Positions 1 through 10,122 of a stretch of 64,000 nucleotides of DNA are shown piece after piece. The position numbers and the translations under genes were made by a program. The notes below the pieces were generated by a model. It was not told the DNA's origin. It saw nothing but the letters and a program-made list of their open reading frames with translations, and searched no databases. Position 1 is the first letter of the stretch; each line of letters starts with the position of its first letter. The stretch comes from Paramacrobiotus metropolitanus (lineage: Eukaryota > Tardigrada > Eutardigrada > Parachela > Macrobiotidae), in the NCBI RefSeq assembly GCF_019649055.1, contig NW_026570221.1, positions 620,001 through 684,000 of the forward strand. The letters run 5' to 3'.

Positions 1-1298
1 TATAGTAAGCCGTTATCGCCGATCGTTTTTCTCTTAAGACTAATGTTCCTGCCGTATTTTATTAGATTGCTCATGATCATATTCTCACCGTAGGAAAAGG
101 TTTTCGAAAAAGGTAGAAGGAAGTCTGCCCTGGACGATCAGTTACCCGAGAACACCGAGGAGACTCGTGACGAAGAACCAAAGCGGAAAAAGCCGCTGAC
201 TGAAGACTGTTTGACGTTACCTTTGGAAGTGCTGACAGAGATCTTCCACTCACTGGACACCGTCGACCGTCTGCGTTGCCGCCGCACCTGTTCACTGTGG
301 GATGCCATTCTGACATCGGCGAACCTGTGCAGCGAGATGCGAATCCCAGGGGATTTGTGCAACCCTCTGCGCACCGCCACGTGGGACCCCGATTATGCCA
401 TGTATGCATGCATCTTAAAGCACGTCACGCCCGCCACCCGCACCATCAGCATTTCCAATACGTGGTACAAGCTCCGCTCCGAGGACCCGACTCTTGCTGA
501 AGAATCATTAGACTTGGTAAAGAAGGTCTTGGACGGCGCTGGCACGCGCATTGACCGCTTCATCTTGCACCAGCGATCAGTGCAGATCGTGGCGCCAGGA
601 TTCAAAGGTCAATCGACGCTGAGCATGATGTCTGCCCAGTTCGCCGTACCCCTGTCCCAGCTCGAGTCCTGCTGTGATCGCTTCATCTTTAAAGACTGTG
701 CTTTAACTCTTGTCAACCTAAACGTGCGGCACTTCATGAGGTTCCGCATTCCCGCTGCCGTCTTCACGCCGGGACCTGTCGATGAGGGGCACATCCTGGA
801 TCTACTGGAACAGCATCTGTTCTTTAAGGGGCCACCGCTGGACGTACAGCGCATTGTACAGCGTTGGAGTAGTGGATTAGAAAGTGAGCAGCACTGGAAA
901 ACCAAGCAGGTACTGCTTATTGAGTTTAAATGTCAAGCGGGTACTGCTTATTGAGTTTAAATGCAAACCAGCGTGTTAAAATCCTCCACGGACAATTTGG
1001 GCCGATCTTCAATGAATTTTATAATGTCAGATTCCACTGGGACACAAGACCTTCCTTAAACCGTTCCGACCATTTCTAAGCATTTTCTGAAACTTTTTTC
1101 TGGTTTAGCGCTGTAGGCAACCTAACCAATTGAATGGTTTTGCAGATTTTAGAAGACTACCAGTTCTGTGATCCGCGTCCATCGGTGCGTTATCGTGGCG
1201 GAAGACTGAGTGCGGACGATGTGGGCACACTGAACAGATTCTGTCTGTGGGCCTTGTCGCACCACATGGAGAAGTGGGATCCGTCCTCACAGGATTAA
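1..1298 (+). CDS. Tudor-like/F-box family gene, copy 1 (5' end outside the window)
   Basis: Exon 2 runs 94-909 and exon 3 1146-1298; the last 4 bases of exon 1 may be positions 1-4, because GTAAGC follows at once as in the sister copies. Introns would be 5-93 (acceptor ACCGTAG) and 910-1145 (acceptor TTTTGCAG), both phase 0. Exon 2 opens with a charged linker (EEPKRKKPLT), then an F-box (LPLEVLTEIFHSLD, with RCRRTCSLW after it), the usual Skp1-binding module of SCF ubiquitin ligases, then a conserved region (RIDRFILHQRS, FRIPAAVF, DLLEQHL). Exon 3 gives DYQFCDPRPS and LNRFCLWAL before a TAA. All key positions match the copy at 40814-46599. No start codon is visible because exon 1 lies to the left. 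A role as substrate adaptor is inference from the F-box. Confidence 0.75.
910..961 (+). repeat. Tandem 24-bp duplication at a splice donor
   Basis: The stretch GTACTGCTTATTGAGTTTAA occurs twice in a row (from 910 and from 940). The first copy starts exactly at the exon-2 donor of the F-box gene, so a GT donor context is duplicated 30 bp downstream. Confidence 0.8.
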
Positions 1299-1868
1299 GA
1301 AACGCACTCAAGCGATTCCAGCAGGGACTCCAACGAGCGGTTGATTCCGACGGCGCCAATTGTTAGCAGTAGAAAACTGTTTCTTTTAATGGCTGTGGAT
1401 CGATGATCGATTTGTAGACTGTTAACGGTTTCGTGCTCTCCCTTTTATGCTTACAAAGTGGAGTCTATCTTAACGTTTTCTTGCTTTTTTAGCAGATTGA
1501 TTTTACTGTTACGTGAGTAATGCTTAGACAGTTTTTAATCTTATGCAGTTGAAGGAAATCCAGTTCGTACACCTTTGGTTTTTCTGTATGTTCCGGAAAT
1601 CCCGTACCGAAATCATCAAGATTTTGAACCGCAATACGCTACATAATGTGCATACTCTCGTCAAAAATAAAGAATTGCTGCAACGTACATAAACCAGTTT
1701 TTCCCGTAATAAACGCGACTGAATGATGAAATGCCAATAATGGAATTTCCGACAGAAATTAGAGAAACATAACCCCGGCTATTTTTTCGTTTCGCCTTGT
1801 CAGTGTGCCGCCGCCGACCGAACACTTGTGCGGCTTTAACTGGCATCCCGCAGCAGTACCTACTACTA
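1299..1868. other. Intergenic, no feature seen
   Basis: AT-rich sequence after the first F-box gene. Only short shadow ORFs, no repeat or RNA gene recognised. Confidence 0.5.
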
Positions 1869-2284
1869 GGGAATTTTAGATTTCACATGGTTCAGGCTCC
1901 GTCCACTAGATACTACTGCGTTACATAAACAGTACGTTACCAGATTGAACAGCGTTTAAAATGCTTGTACGGATGCACACTTGCAGTGACGTACAGCTGA
2001 AAAATAAATCGAGTCGAGAGTGCCGAGAGCGTGACCAACCTGCTCTCGGGGAGGCGGTTAGAGCACATAAAAAAGATCCACAGGCAGCATGCGCTGGCTT
2101 GTCGCTCAGCCATACGTCTGAGCCGTTGCACAGATCCACGCAAGGCAGATAGTTTTTACGCGTCAGCCAACGACGTTAGGTTACGGCGCCTTACGTCGCG
2201 AACGGACGTAAATCGACCCGTAACGCCAACTTCTACCCGCAAGTCGAACTGGACGGAACTTGTTTTGTGAAATCTAAAATTCGC
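1869..2284. mobile_element. TA-flanked inverted-repeat element (MITE)
   Basis: The left end GGGAATTTTAGATTTCACA (after TA at 1867-1868) is the inverse of the right end TGTGAAATCTAAAATTCGC (before TA at 2285-2286), and TCCGTCCA is shared further in. The 416-bp length, TA target site and lack of a coding frame fit a Tc1/mariner-type non-autonomous element. Confidence 0.7.
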
Positions 2285-2785
2285 TACTGTATGCTTGGTT
2301 CCGTACTGTAGATAGAAGTATCTATAAAGTACAGTCATGCTGTAAGGCGCTCGTGTGTGAAGTGAAGTACTGTTTAGATCGACTTTGGCCGATGTGTGAC
2401 GGAATCGATCACATGCTATGTAGCCATAATCTGCTGGATCCATTTCAATTTCTGTCAATGACGCTTCTTTATGTTTCTGGCTTTTGATTGACAGCGATGA
2501 TTCTCGCTTCTCGGTAACGATCTGCACGAACTACGTGTCGCCTCCTAGAGTAGAAAATTGAAATAGCCAGACGACGATATTCATGTGCTGTATTTGATTA
2601 ATCAGTATTGCGGGAATACTTGTTTTTGTTAGCTTTTCATAAGGCGTCAGGTCGTGGTTGTCCAAAGGATGTAGTGGCCTTTGTAAAAGCGGCGACGTAA
2701 AGGGGGTCATTAATGTTACAATACGATATACTGTTCCTGGTGAAGAAATGTGTTCAAATTGATGATCCATTCGGCAAATTCCAAG
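2285..2785. other. Intergenic, no feature seen
   Basis: No ORF with family resemblance and no repeat recognised between the TA element and the exon-3 relic. Confidence 0.4.
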
Positions 2786-2949
2786 GGACTACCAAGCCTG
2801 CAATCACGTCCAGCGACGCATTACCGACACTTTTAGCGGACGCTGTCCACTGTGGCAGTGTTGGACGTGCGCCTGCTGAACAAGTTCTGTCTGAATGCCA
2901 TAGCGCGCAGCATGCTGGGCTGGAGTCAAGTATCCGCTGCTGCTCAAGG
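2786..2949 (+). pseudogene. Relic of F-box family exon 3
   Basis: One frame reads DYQACNHVQRR just after an AG (compare DYQSCDPRPSAH in the 46-kb copy). A shifted frame then reads VAVLDVRLLNKFCLNAI (compare VADVDVGKLNGFCLRAL). The frame break falls near 2835. GGTAAGC follows at 2949. No F-box exon lies nearby, so this looks like an isolated exon left by decay or rearrangement. Confidence 0.6.
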
Positions 2950-3119
2950 TAAGCATTGCAACAGCCGGGTTTGTTGAGCGCTGCATGACTGCGAAGTAGA
3001 CATTACGTTTTAGTATGCATTACATTTTACGCTAGTATTACGTTTATTGACTTTATGAGTGAATCAGGTTGATGACTGTGAACTACGTAGGTTTACAATT
3101 TGAACTAGCATTACTTTCT

Positions 3120-3272
3120 ACTAGTGTTACGTATAACTACGTATATTTCGTATATAAGTATATTACGTATATTACGTATATTACGTATATATATAGGATT
3201 ACGTATAACTATAACTAGCATTACGTATATACGTATAACGTATAACTACGTATAACTACGTATATCTATATA
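3120..3272. repeat. ACGTATA microsatellite, left part
   Basis: Irregular array of ACGTATA/ACTACGTATA units. It resumes at 3466 beyond an inserted inverted-repeat element. Confidence 0.85.
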
Positions 3273-3465
3273 GGGGGCAAAAGTAAACGTGTTCCAGCGT
3301 TCCCCTGTACTGCTGTCGTCACCCGACTGGAGTTTGACGTTGTGGCAGAACATGGCTTTTACGTACCGCGCCAGATTTAACCATATGTAGCGCCGTAACG
3401 TCACACTCCAGGCGGGTGACGGCAGCAGTACAGGGGAACGGTGGAACGCGTTTACTTTTGCCCCT
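3273..3465. mobile_element. MITE with about 60-bp inverted ends inside the microsatellite
   Basis: The left arm starts GGGGGCAAAAGTAAACG and the right arm ends CGTTTACTTTTGCCCC; the match continues inward about 60 bp (GTTCCCCTGTACTGCTG and its inverse). TA lies on both sides. Its ends have no obvious kinship to the other TA elements in the window. Confidence 0.8.
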
Positions 3466-3662
3466 TATATACTACGTATATGTACTACCTACGTATATAT
3501 ACTACTACGTATATATATAGTACGTATATATACTACGTATATATATACGTATATATACTACGTATATACTACGTATATGTACTACGTATATATATTACGT
3601 ATATACTACTACTACGTATATATAACTGGGTATATATATAGCATTACGTATTATATATATAC
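3466..3662. repeat. ACGTATA microsatellite, right part
   Basis: Continues the array found left of the inserted element, with TACTACGTATATA variants. Confidence 0.85.
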
Positions 3663-3663
3663 A

Positions 3664-4626
3664 AAGCTAACTGAGCCGTTTTTTTGTCCAACATCTCCTC
3701 CTACGCCGTTCGACGGAAATTTTTGTACGATAGCTCAAAAAATCCCTAAAATCATGTAGTTTGCGGCAACGACTTTAGTTTTTCAATCTTTTCATCCTCC
3801 GATTTACGAAACGGCTCAAAAACGAATTTCGCTGATTGGTCGATTATTAGAAAGTAACAGAGGATTGGCGGAAATGCGTAATTTTCGAACCTAAACCGCT
3901 GACACATGGCAATGTACGAACATATGCTTATTGTTAAGCCACATACTCAGTTTGTCCACTCGGCTGGTTCATTTTACGGGAATGCAAATTTTATCGTTAA
4001 GAGAATACTCCTCCTACACCGTTCGCAACTAACTGAGCCGTTTTTTTGTCAAACATCTCCTCCTACACCGTTCGCCACCATTTTTCGCACGATAGCTCAA
4101 AAAATGCCTAAAATCATGTAGTTTGCGTCAACGACTTTCGTTTTTTGATCTTTTCGTCCTCCGATTTACGAAACGCGTTCGAAACGAATTTTGCTGATTG
4201 GTTTACCTTTAGAAATTAAAACTGGATTGGCGGAAATGCGAATCGTTTCGAACGAAAACTGCTGACTAACTTATGAGCCAAAGAGCACTGTACCGTTAGT
4301 TAATACTGTTAATATTGTGGATAAAGTGGAGATATAAAAGTAGGGAACGGCATAACGTAAAACGGACTAATTATTGTAACAGTAAATAACGTGGTTGGTA
4401 GCCTGCTTCTGTACATGCATATGTTTTTATAATTACTATTATTGATAGCTTGAAAAACGCTTAATTATGTTATCTGTCCTTTACGATTTTGGTTTTTCGA
4501 TCTTCTCGTAATCCGAATTACAAAGCATGACCAAAACGAATTTCGCTGATTGGCTTAACATAAGGTAACTAATAGATGATTGGCGGAAATGTATAACTTT
4601 TCGAACAAAACTACTAACACTTAGCA
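3664..4626. repeat. Three diverged copies of a roughly 250-bp repeat
   Basis: Copies lie at about 3664-3905, 4028-4265 and 4468-4620. The first two share CTAACTGAGCCGTTTTTTTG, CTCAAAAAAT and CATGTAGTTTGCG. All three share GAATTT(C/T)GCTGATTGG and GATTGGCGGAAATG. No coding sense seen; probably an old dispersed repeat duplicated in place. Confidence 0.75.
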
Positions 4627-4814
4627 TAATATTATGTGAGCGACATTTCATTTCGTTGGCGGAAAGAAGAAAAGGATAACTGTACTTTAACGGGCAAGGT
4701 ACATACAAAAACTAACATAAGTACGTATTAATAAAAAGAAGGGAATACGATGATGCACAATAAATGTCCCCGTGATGCGCAGATTCCCGACTAAAAGATA
4801 TAATTTCCGATAGT

Positions 4815-5488
4815 ATTCTTGCCGGTGAGACAGAGGGGAAGGATTGTTGCCGGTCAGATAGAAGTACAGGATTTTCGCCGGTCAGATAGAAGTACAGGGA
4901 TTTTTGCCGGTCAGATAGAAGTACAGGATTTTCGCCGGTCAGACAAAAGTACAGAAATTTTTTGCCCGTTAGATAGAAGTACAGGGGTTTTTGCCGGTTA
5001 GATAACAGTACAGAGATTTTCGCCGATCAGATAGAAGTACAGCGGGGTTCGCCGGTCAGATAGAAGTACAGGAATTTTCGCCGGACAGATAGAAGTACAG
5101 GATTTTCGCCGGTCAGACAAAAGTACAAGAATTTTTGCCCGTTAGATAGAAGTACAGGGGTTTTTGCCGGTTAGATAACAGTACAGAGATTTTCGCCGAT
5201 CAGATAGAAGTACAGCGGGGTTCGCAAGTCAGATAGAAGTAGAGGGATGTTCGCCGGTTATACGGAGGTACAATGATTTTCGTCGGTAACACAGAAGTCA
5301 GGGATTTTCGCCGGTTTGATAGGAGCACAGGGATTTTCGCCGGTTAGATCGAATTACAGGATTTTCGACGGTCAGATAGAAGTACAGGATTTTCGCCTGT
5401 TAGAACAGAGGAGTAGGGATTTTCGCCGGTCAGACACAGGGGCAGGGATTTTTGGCGGTTAGACGGAGGTAGAATGATTTTTGCCGAT
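4815..5488. repeat. Minisatellite, 28-30 bp unit, about 22 copies
   Basis: The unit is close to GCCGGTCAGATAGAAGTACA followed by GGGATTTTC. A block of about five units (from about 4922) recurs 175 bp later (from about 5097) with almost the same variants, which shows higher-order duplication. Confidence 0.9.
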
Positions 5489-5869
5489 TATACAAAAAAA
5501 ATTTTTTTTTGTCAGATGGACGAGGAGGTGTTTGGCTGATACGTTATTAATAACATTTTCGGCTGATATGTTATTTGGCTCAACCTTCTTTGTTGACGAC
5601 GATTTTAACGATGGCACCTCAATAAACTGAAGTATATGTATACACGTTCCGTTTTTTTTTGCTGGTCGCCTTTTAGTCGGTTTTTTACATAAGTATACAT
5701 TCGCGAAACAGAAAATCACTTCAGTACGTAATACATTTCGTCCAACCTCTTACCGATACACGTTCCGTTAATTATAACGGAACCTGTATACATATACCGT
5801 TTGTGTAATCCAAAACAAACCGCTTTTGCGATCCAATTACATTCCGTTTCCTAAATCTTTATAAAACTA
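5489..5869. other. AT-rich spacer with a palindrome
   Basis: No gene seen. An imperfect palindrome centred near 5773 (CACGTTCCGTTA ... TAACGGAACC) is the only structure noted; ACGTTCCGTT also occurs at about 5643. Confidence 0.4.
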
Positions 5870-6011
5870 CTGTAGCCGCCCGCACAAGTTGCTCCATTGG
5901 CAGATCCGGCCGCTGCCTTCTCCCTGCACACACTGCGCTGAACAGCGAGCAATGTGAGGCCAAATATCCGTATACCTCACTCTGTGGGGCAACTTGTGCG
6001 GGCGGCTACAG
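5870..6011. mobile_element. 142-bp MITE with perfect inverted ends
   Basis: The left end CTGTAGCCGCCCGCACAAGT and the right end ACTTGTGCGGGCGGCTACAG are perfect inverses, with TA on both sides (5868-5869, 6012-6013). Tc1/mariner-type target choice; perfect arms suggest recent activity. Confidence 0.85.
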
Positions 6012-6013
6012 TA

Positions 6014-6372
6014 CCACATTACTTTCTTCAGTTCTAAAAGTTCTCAACCGAGGCCGGAGGCCGAGGTTGAGCTTGTAACTATAACTATAACTACGTATAT
6101 TACGTATATATATAGCATTACGTATAACTATAACTAGCATTACGTTACAATTGATGTCCGAGAGTAAGTCTGGGACGCTAGCAACTACATATTTTATGAA
6201 GGCTGACTGCTGCATAATTGCGACTGTAGCGTTTCGGATGGCTGATTTAAGCGCAATATTTAATCAGAGTTTCCGGTCGGATTGCAGTTACTGCAAGTTG
6301 TGCTCGCGTTAGTCATCGGTTGCAGTGGTATTCCCTGTCGGCTGCAGTGCCGATGTGTGATATGTATTGTAT
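6014..6372. other. Spacer with a further ACGTATA tract
   Basis: About 6073-6150 is another short ACGTATA/TAACTATAACTA tract like that at 3.1-3.6 kb. The rest has no recognised feature. Confidence 0.5.
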
Positions 6373-6595
6373 TGTCACGGTGCATGCTAGATGTATGGAG
6401 CAGCCGCCCTAGGTGGCTGCTGGTATAGATTTCCTGCATTTCCTGTGGAAATGCTCAGTTTATTGCTTCTCTTTTCCCCATTTTCTATATTTTTCCCTTT
6501 TTTGGGCAATAAACTCTTATTTTGTGGAAGGCCCGTGTTCTTCCACATCCAGATTTATCTGTATTTCGAGGGGGTGTTAGACCTTCCTCGTGACA
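6373..6595 (+). repeat. 5' LTR
   Basis: Contains a TATATTT stretch near 6486, an AATAAA signal at 6508-6513, and a 10-bp stem (AGCAGCCGCC / GGTGGCTGCT, 3-nt loop) at about 6399-6421. Confidence 0.9.
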
Positions 6596-6615
6596 AATGG
6601 CGCTCCTGGCAAAAA

Positions 6616-7614
6616 ATGCACCAGTCTGATGGAGACGTAGCCTGCCCTGTGGGTTCGTGGATGCCGACAGGGACCTCGTCAGTTTCCCATCAGATTTCCC
6701 CATACCGGTGGACGTATGGTGGCCAACCTGTGGACGAAATTTATCCTGACACTCTCTTCTACTCTGGACAAGAACAGCCGGTCCAGTTCGCACCATCTTA
6801 TGCCTTTAGTGGATATAGCAGTGATCACACCGTTGTACGACGTGGTCCCGCTGCTTCTAATGGCCATAGTAGCCATTCCAGCCCCGCACTATCTCCCAAA
6901 CCGAAGAGAAAGGTGCCCTGCACCTTTGACTATTACGTGGGGCAGCCATCTGAGCCCAAAAGCCTGCAAGTGAGAGATCGGGACATCTCCAATGCCTGCG
7001 ACACAGAGCATCTCTACGACCGACCCCCTTCGCTGCCAGTGAGTTACAGGGTCGAGCTGCTTGAGCAGCAGCTTTCTCAGCTGCTGGACGAAAACAATTT
7101 CTACCGATCCGAAACGATTCGACTGGAAGGGGAGCGGAACTTTTATGCGGAATTGGCCGAGGAGCGAGGGGCAGCACTGCGACGGCTGGCAGCTCGGCGC
7201 CCGCCAGTACGCCTTGTTCAGCAGCACCGTACAACGCAGACCGAAACAGGGACTGATGACGTTGCGCCGTTAGCAGCCAAGCGCACCCGCACAGCGATTT
7301 CCCAGTGCGATACCGGCATCATTTTGGACCGAGGTACCAGCAGCGATGCTAGTCCCCCTCATACCATGTCATCAGCATTATCTCCTGCTCCACCAACTGG
7401 AAAAGGCGCCATGCAACCTGTGCGCCAGACAGACCAGGAACGGATGGCCAGTCCCCGTGCGTACCACCGTAATACAGCGACATTAACTGCCGCTAAGCGT
7501 GTGTCGCTTACGGAACACATCGCTGTCACCGTCCTCCACCGTGCAACTTCGAAGAAAACGGTACGGCGTGCCGTTCACTCCTCTAAATCGCCAAAAAACG
7601 TTCAGCAGCAGTAA
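6616..7614 (+). CDS. Unrecognised 332-aa ORF of the LTR element
   Basis: This is the only long frame inside the retrotransposon. The frame is open from 6391 inside the LTR, but the first ATG after the primer-binding site is at 6616 (MHQSDGDVA). The protein is basic and rich in Ser, Pro and Arg. Its middle forms a likely coiled coil of about 50 residues (from VELLEQQLSQLLDENNFY) followed by Arg-rich stretches (LRRLAARRPP). No zinc knuckle, protease or polymerase motif is visible. It could be a rapidly evolved Gag-like nucleic-acid-binding protein or a captured host exon. Function unknown. Confidence 0.5.
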   Translation: MHQSDGDVACPVGSWMPTGTSSVSHQISPYRWTYGGQPVDEIYPDTLFYSGQEQPVQFAPSYAFSGYSSDHTVVRRGPAASNGHSSHSSPALSPKPKRKVPCTFDYYVGQPSEPKSLQVRDRDISNACDTEHLYDRPPSLPVSYRVELLEQQLSQLLDENNFYRSETIRLEGERNFYAELAEERGAALRRLAARRPPVRLVQQHRTTQTETGTDDVAPLAAKRTRTAISQCDTGIILDRGTSSDASPPHTMSSALSPAPPTGKGAMQPVRQTDQERMASPRAYHRNTATLTAAKRVSLTEHIAVTVLHRATSKKTVRRAVHSSKSPKNVQQQ

Positions 7615-7990
7615 CCCGAGGCATTACTGCTGCTTACCGATGTTCAAGCCCTCCGCAGGACCGTCCCTGTATACAGCGCAGGACGGCCGTATTGGAGCAC
7701 CGTTGCAGAGCCAGGGCCGATGTGGCCGATGAACCTGTATCGCCCAGGGTGGTGAAGGATCCGGACAAGGCGGGCGATGTGCTGCACGCCGATTCCAAGG
7801 GTTGAATCAGCCCTTCTGCGCATCCTGCCTCCGCCGCCATCCGGCTGCTGGACAACCTGGAGTGCGCCTTTTGGCGAAAGAGTTTATTTTTCTGTTTTCT
7901 TGTATCTTTTTGGTTGTTAAAACCATTTCGTCATTGTCTTATGTGTTTTCTTACGGGCTGGGGGCAGCCCTTTTTCGAAGGAGGGGCATG

Positions 7991-8213
7991 TGTCACGGTG
8001 CATGCTAGATGTATGGAGCAGCCGCCCTAGGTGGCTGCTGGTATAGATTTCCTGCATTTCCTGTGGAAATGCTCAGTTTATTGCTTCTCTTTTCCCCATT
8101 TTCTATATTTTTCCCTTTTTTGGGCAATAAACTCTTATTTTGTGGAAGGCCCGTGTTCTTCCACATCCAGATTTATCTGTATTTCGAGGGGGTGTTAGAC
8201 CTTCCTCGTGACA
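7991..8213 (+). repeat. 3' LTR
   Basis: Appears identical to 6373-6595; followed by the GTAT target duplication. Confidence 0.9.
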
Positions 8214-8668
8214 GTATGTAAGCGTAATGGCTGCATTCAGTTGACTGTTGCCGCCCTCACGAACTTATTGAAGTTCGCTACACAGTAAGTGCACAGCTTC
8301 GACTGGTCATATGGCGTATCTTGTTGGTGCTTGGCTGCTTTTATTCAAAAATTAGAGTTTCTCCGAGCAGTTACGCGATGAAACATAATAATATTATAAT
8401 TATTATAATATACGATACAAGCCGGCATCTGTATCAGACTGTATGACATCGGGCTTCCAACCGCCATGAGGCGGCGCGTCAGTGCAAATCACGCACCTTG
8501 CATGGCTGATGGTGCGTCAGGCTGTCAGCCGCCCTGCCCAAGTTCTTCTCGCTGTATTCTATTTTCTCTGTTTTTTTCTCACATTGTTCAGTGGTGTTAA
8601 GGATTACTGTCCATTACACTTGTCATCAGGCACATCTCTGCTTCCTCCTTTCCGCCAGAAATTAAAGG
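8214..8668 (+). promoter_or_regulatory. Duplicated 5' flank of the F-box pseudogene
   Basis: From about 8461 the sequence matches 33218-33448 (shared CATTGTTCAG/CGTTGTTCAG, GGCACATCTCTGCTTCCTCC). A shared TTGTTCAG just upstream may be a 5'-UTR acceptor. It is part of a segmental duplication covering whole genes. Confidence 0.6.
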
Positions 8669-10122
8669 ATGCATCTGTACGAGAATGGTAAGCGATCGGT
8701 GTACGCGTAGAACGCTGTGGATGTGGAGATTGACAGTTCCCTGCAGCATGGTTATGTCGTCGGCCTGGAAGAGAATCCAGAGAACGACCGCACTCCGCCG
8801 CGCCTGATCGTCGATTTTGGATGCCCGACGCAGCAGGCGGTGGTGGCGGAATACGGGAAGGCCTGGGACTGCTCCACCTATCGATTCAACGAGGCGCCCC
8901 GGGGATCTGCCGTGGAGGTGCTGCTGCACGACGGCTCGCAGCGCCCCTGGAAATGGTACCCAGGGAAGATGTTGATTCGCATGTTAGGTCAGCTCAATTA
9001 TGTGGCGCTGGTGGAGGTGATGATGCACGGGCAGTGTCGTCGCGAACTGCTTCCCCACCGACAGATTCGGGTTCCATCCAGAGGACAACGTACGCGAGGA
9101 CCCCTTGCTCCTGGCGATTTCGTCATACAGACCTGCACCGTTGGCTGCTGGACTCAGAAGGGACCGCCCTCGACCTGGCTGCTCCGCCGAGTGGAGCAGG
9201 AGTTACAGCTGCGTGTTGTCAAGGTTCTTGGTCAGGAGATGCACTATCTGCGGCGACGCCAAGAGCTGCCTTTGGCCGAAGAAGATATCGTAAGTGACAG
9301 AGTTTTGCTAGAAACTTGTGGTCACCGTGGCGAATTCTTAATACTAGTAACTAGTATAATTGATTGCTGAATTCGTTCCCTGTGTTTAAAATTGATTTAG
9401 TTAAAAGTAGTAGTATGCCAATGGACGCTTTGTCTGCTCTTAATAATATTGCGTGTCTGTAATAGAGTACTGTTGAACGTATAACTTGTTGATATCCCGC
9501 ATAATCTTACGATCCTACCACAGGTGAGGGTTTTCGATCGAAACTCCCAGCTTCTCGCATTTCACCCTGAATTATGCAAAGAAAACGAAGAGCTACAGCG
9601 ATCAGAGCAGGTGGGTGTCGGGGAACGCGGCTTGGTGTTGCCGTTTGTATGCTGAAGGAGATCTTCCGCTCGCTAGACACCGTGGATCGGCAGCGCTGCC
9701 GTCGCACCTGTCAGCTGTGGGAAACCCTTCTCACGTCGGCGGAACTGTGCACAGAGGTGCGGGTATCGCGGCAGCGTCCATCGCAACGCATCCAGTGGGA
9801 CGGCGATTACCTCGTGTACGCCTGCTTCTTCAAGCACATCATGGCGAACACCTTCACCAACAGCCTGTGTAATATCCCCGGGACGGAGGACGCTAAGGGA
9901 GACATGGGTGGGCTTGATGCAGCAATGGAGCAACTGGTCAAGGAGGTTTCCAACGACATGGGCATCCGCATGGAGCGTTTCATCCTGCAGCAGCCGCAGC
10001 GCACGATCGTGATCCGGCACTCGGGAATGGAGCGGTGGAATCTGACAGCGCTGGCGGCCGTGATCGCGGCGCTCCTGGCACGCCGGATGTCGTGCTGGGA
10101 TCGGATGGTTTTGAAGGAATAG
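8669..10122 (+). pseudogene. Tudor-like/F-box family copy 2, inactivated
   Basis: Exon 1 is 8669-9289 (donor GTAAGT) and exon 2 is 9524-10122 (acceptor CCACAG); the 234-bp intron is phase 0. It is a near twin of 33449-34876. Two breaks are visible against the twin: codon 14 of exon 1 is TAG where the twin has TGG, and one base is missing just before the F-box (near 9645), so the linker frame hits TGA. After the second break the F-box frame reads on (MLKEIFRSLDTVDRQRC) to a stop at 10122. A late start could translate parts, but a full product is not possible. Like its twin it stops at WDRMVLK, well short of the full-length copies. Confidence 0.8.

Larger units (their letters stand above)
6373..8213 (+). 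mobile_element. Non-autonomous LTR retrotransposon, 1841 bp
   Basis: Two LTRs of 223 bp (6373-6595 and 7991-8213) look identical. Each starts TGTCACG and ends CGTGACA. The flanks carry a 4-bp target duplication GTAT (6369-6372 and 8214-8217). A possible primer-binding site (TGGCGCTCCTGGC) starts 2 nt after the 5' LTR and a purine tract (GAAGGAGGGG) precedes the 3' LTR. There is no reverse transcriptase, protease or integrase, so it must move with help from a relative. Identical LTRs mean a young insertion. It lies about 450 bp upstream of an F-box family copy. Confidence 0.9.

Noticed and set aside
3441-3759. Tyr/Ile-rich ORFs (YVYILRIY...)
   Set aside because: They are translations of the ACGTATA microsatellite.
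4819-5001. ORF with repeated GQIEVQDFRRSD
   Set aside because: Product of the minisatellite; unit length varies 28-30 bp, so the frame is not kept.
6857-7234. Minus-strand ORFs opposite the LTR-element ORF
   Set aside because: Shadows of the 332-aa frame; composition explained by the other strand.
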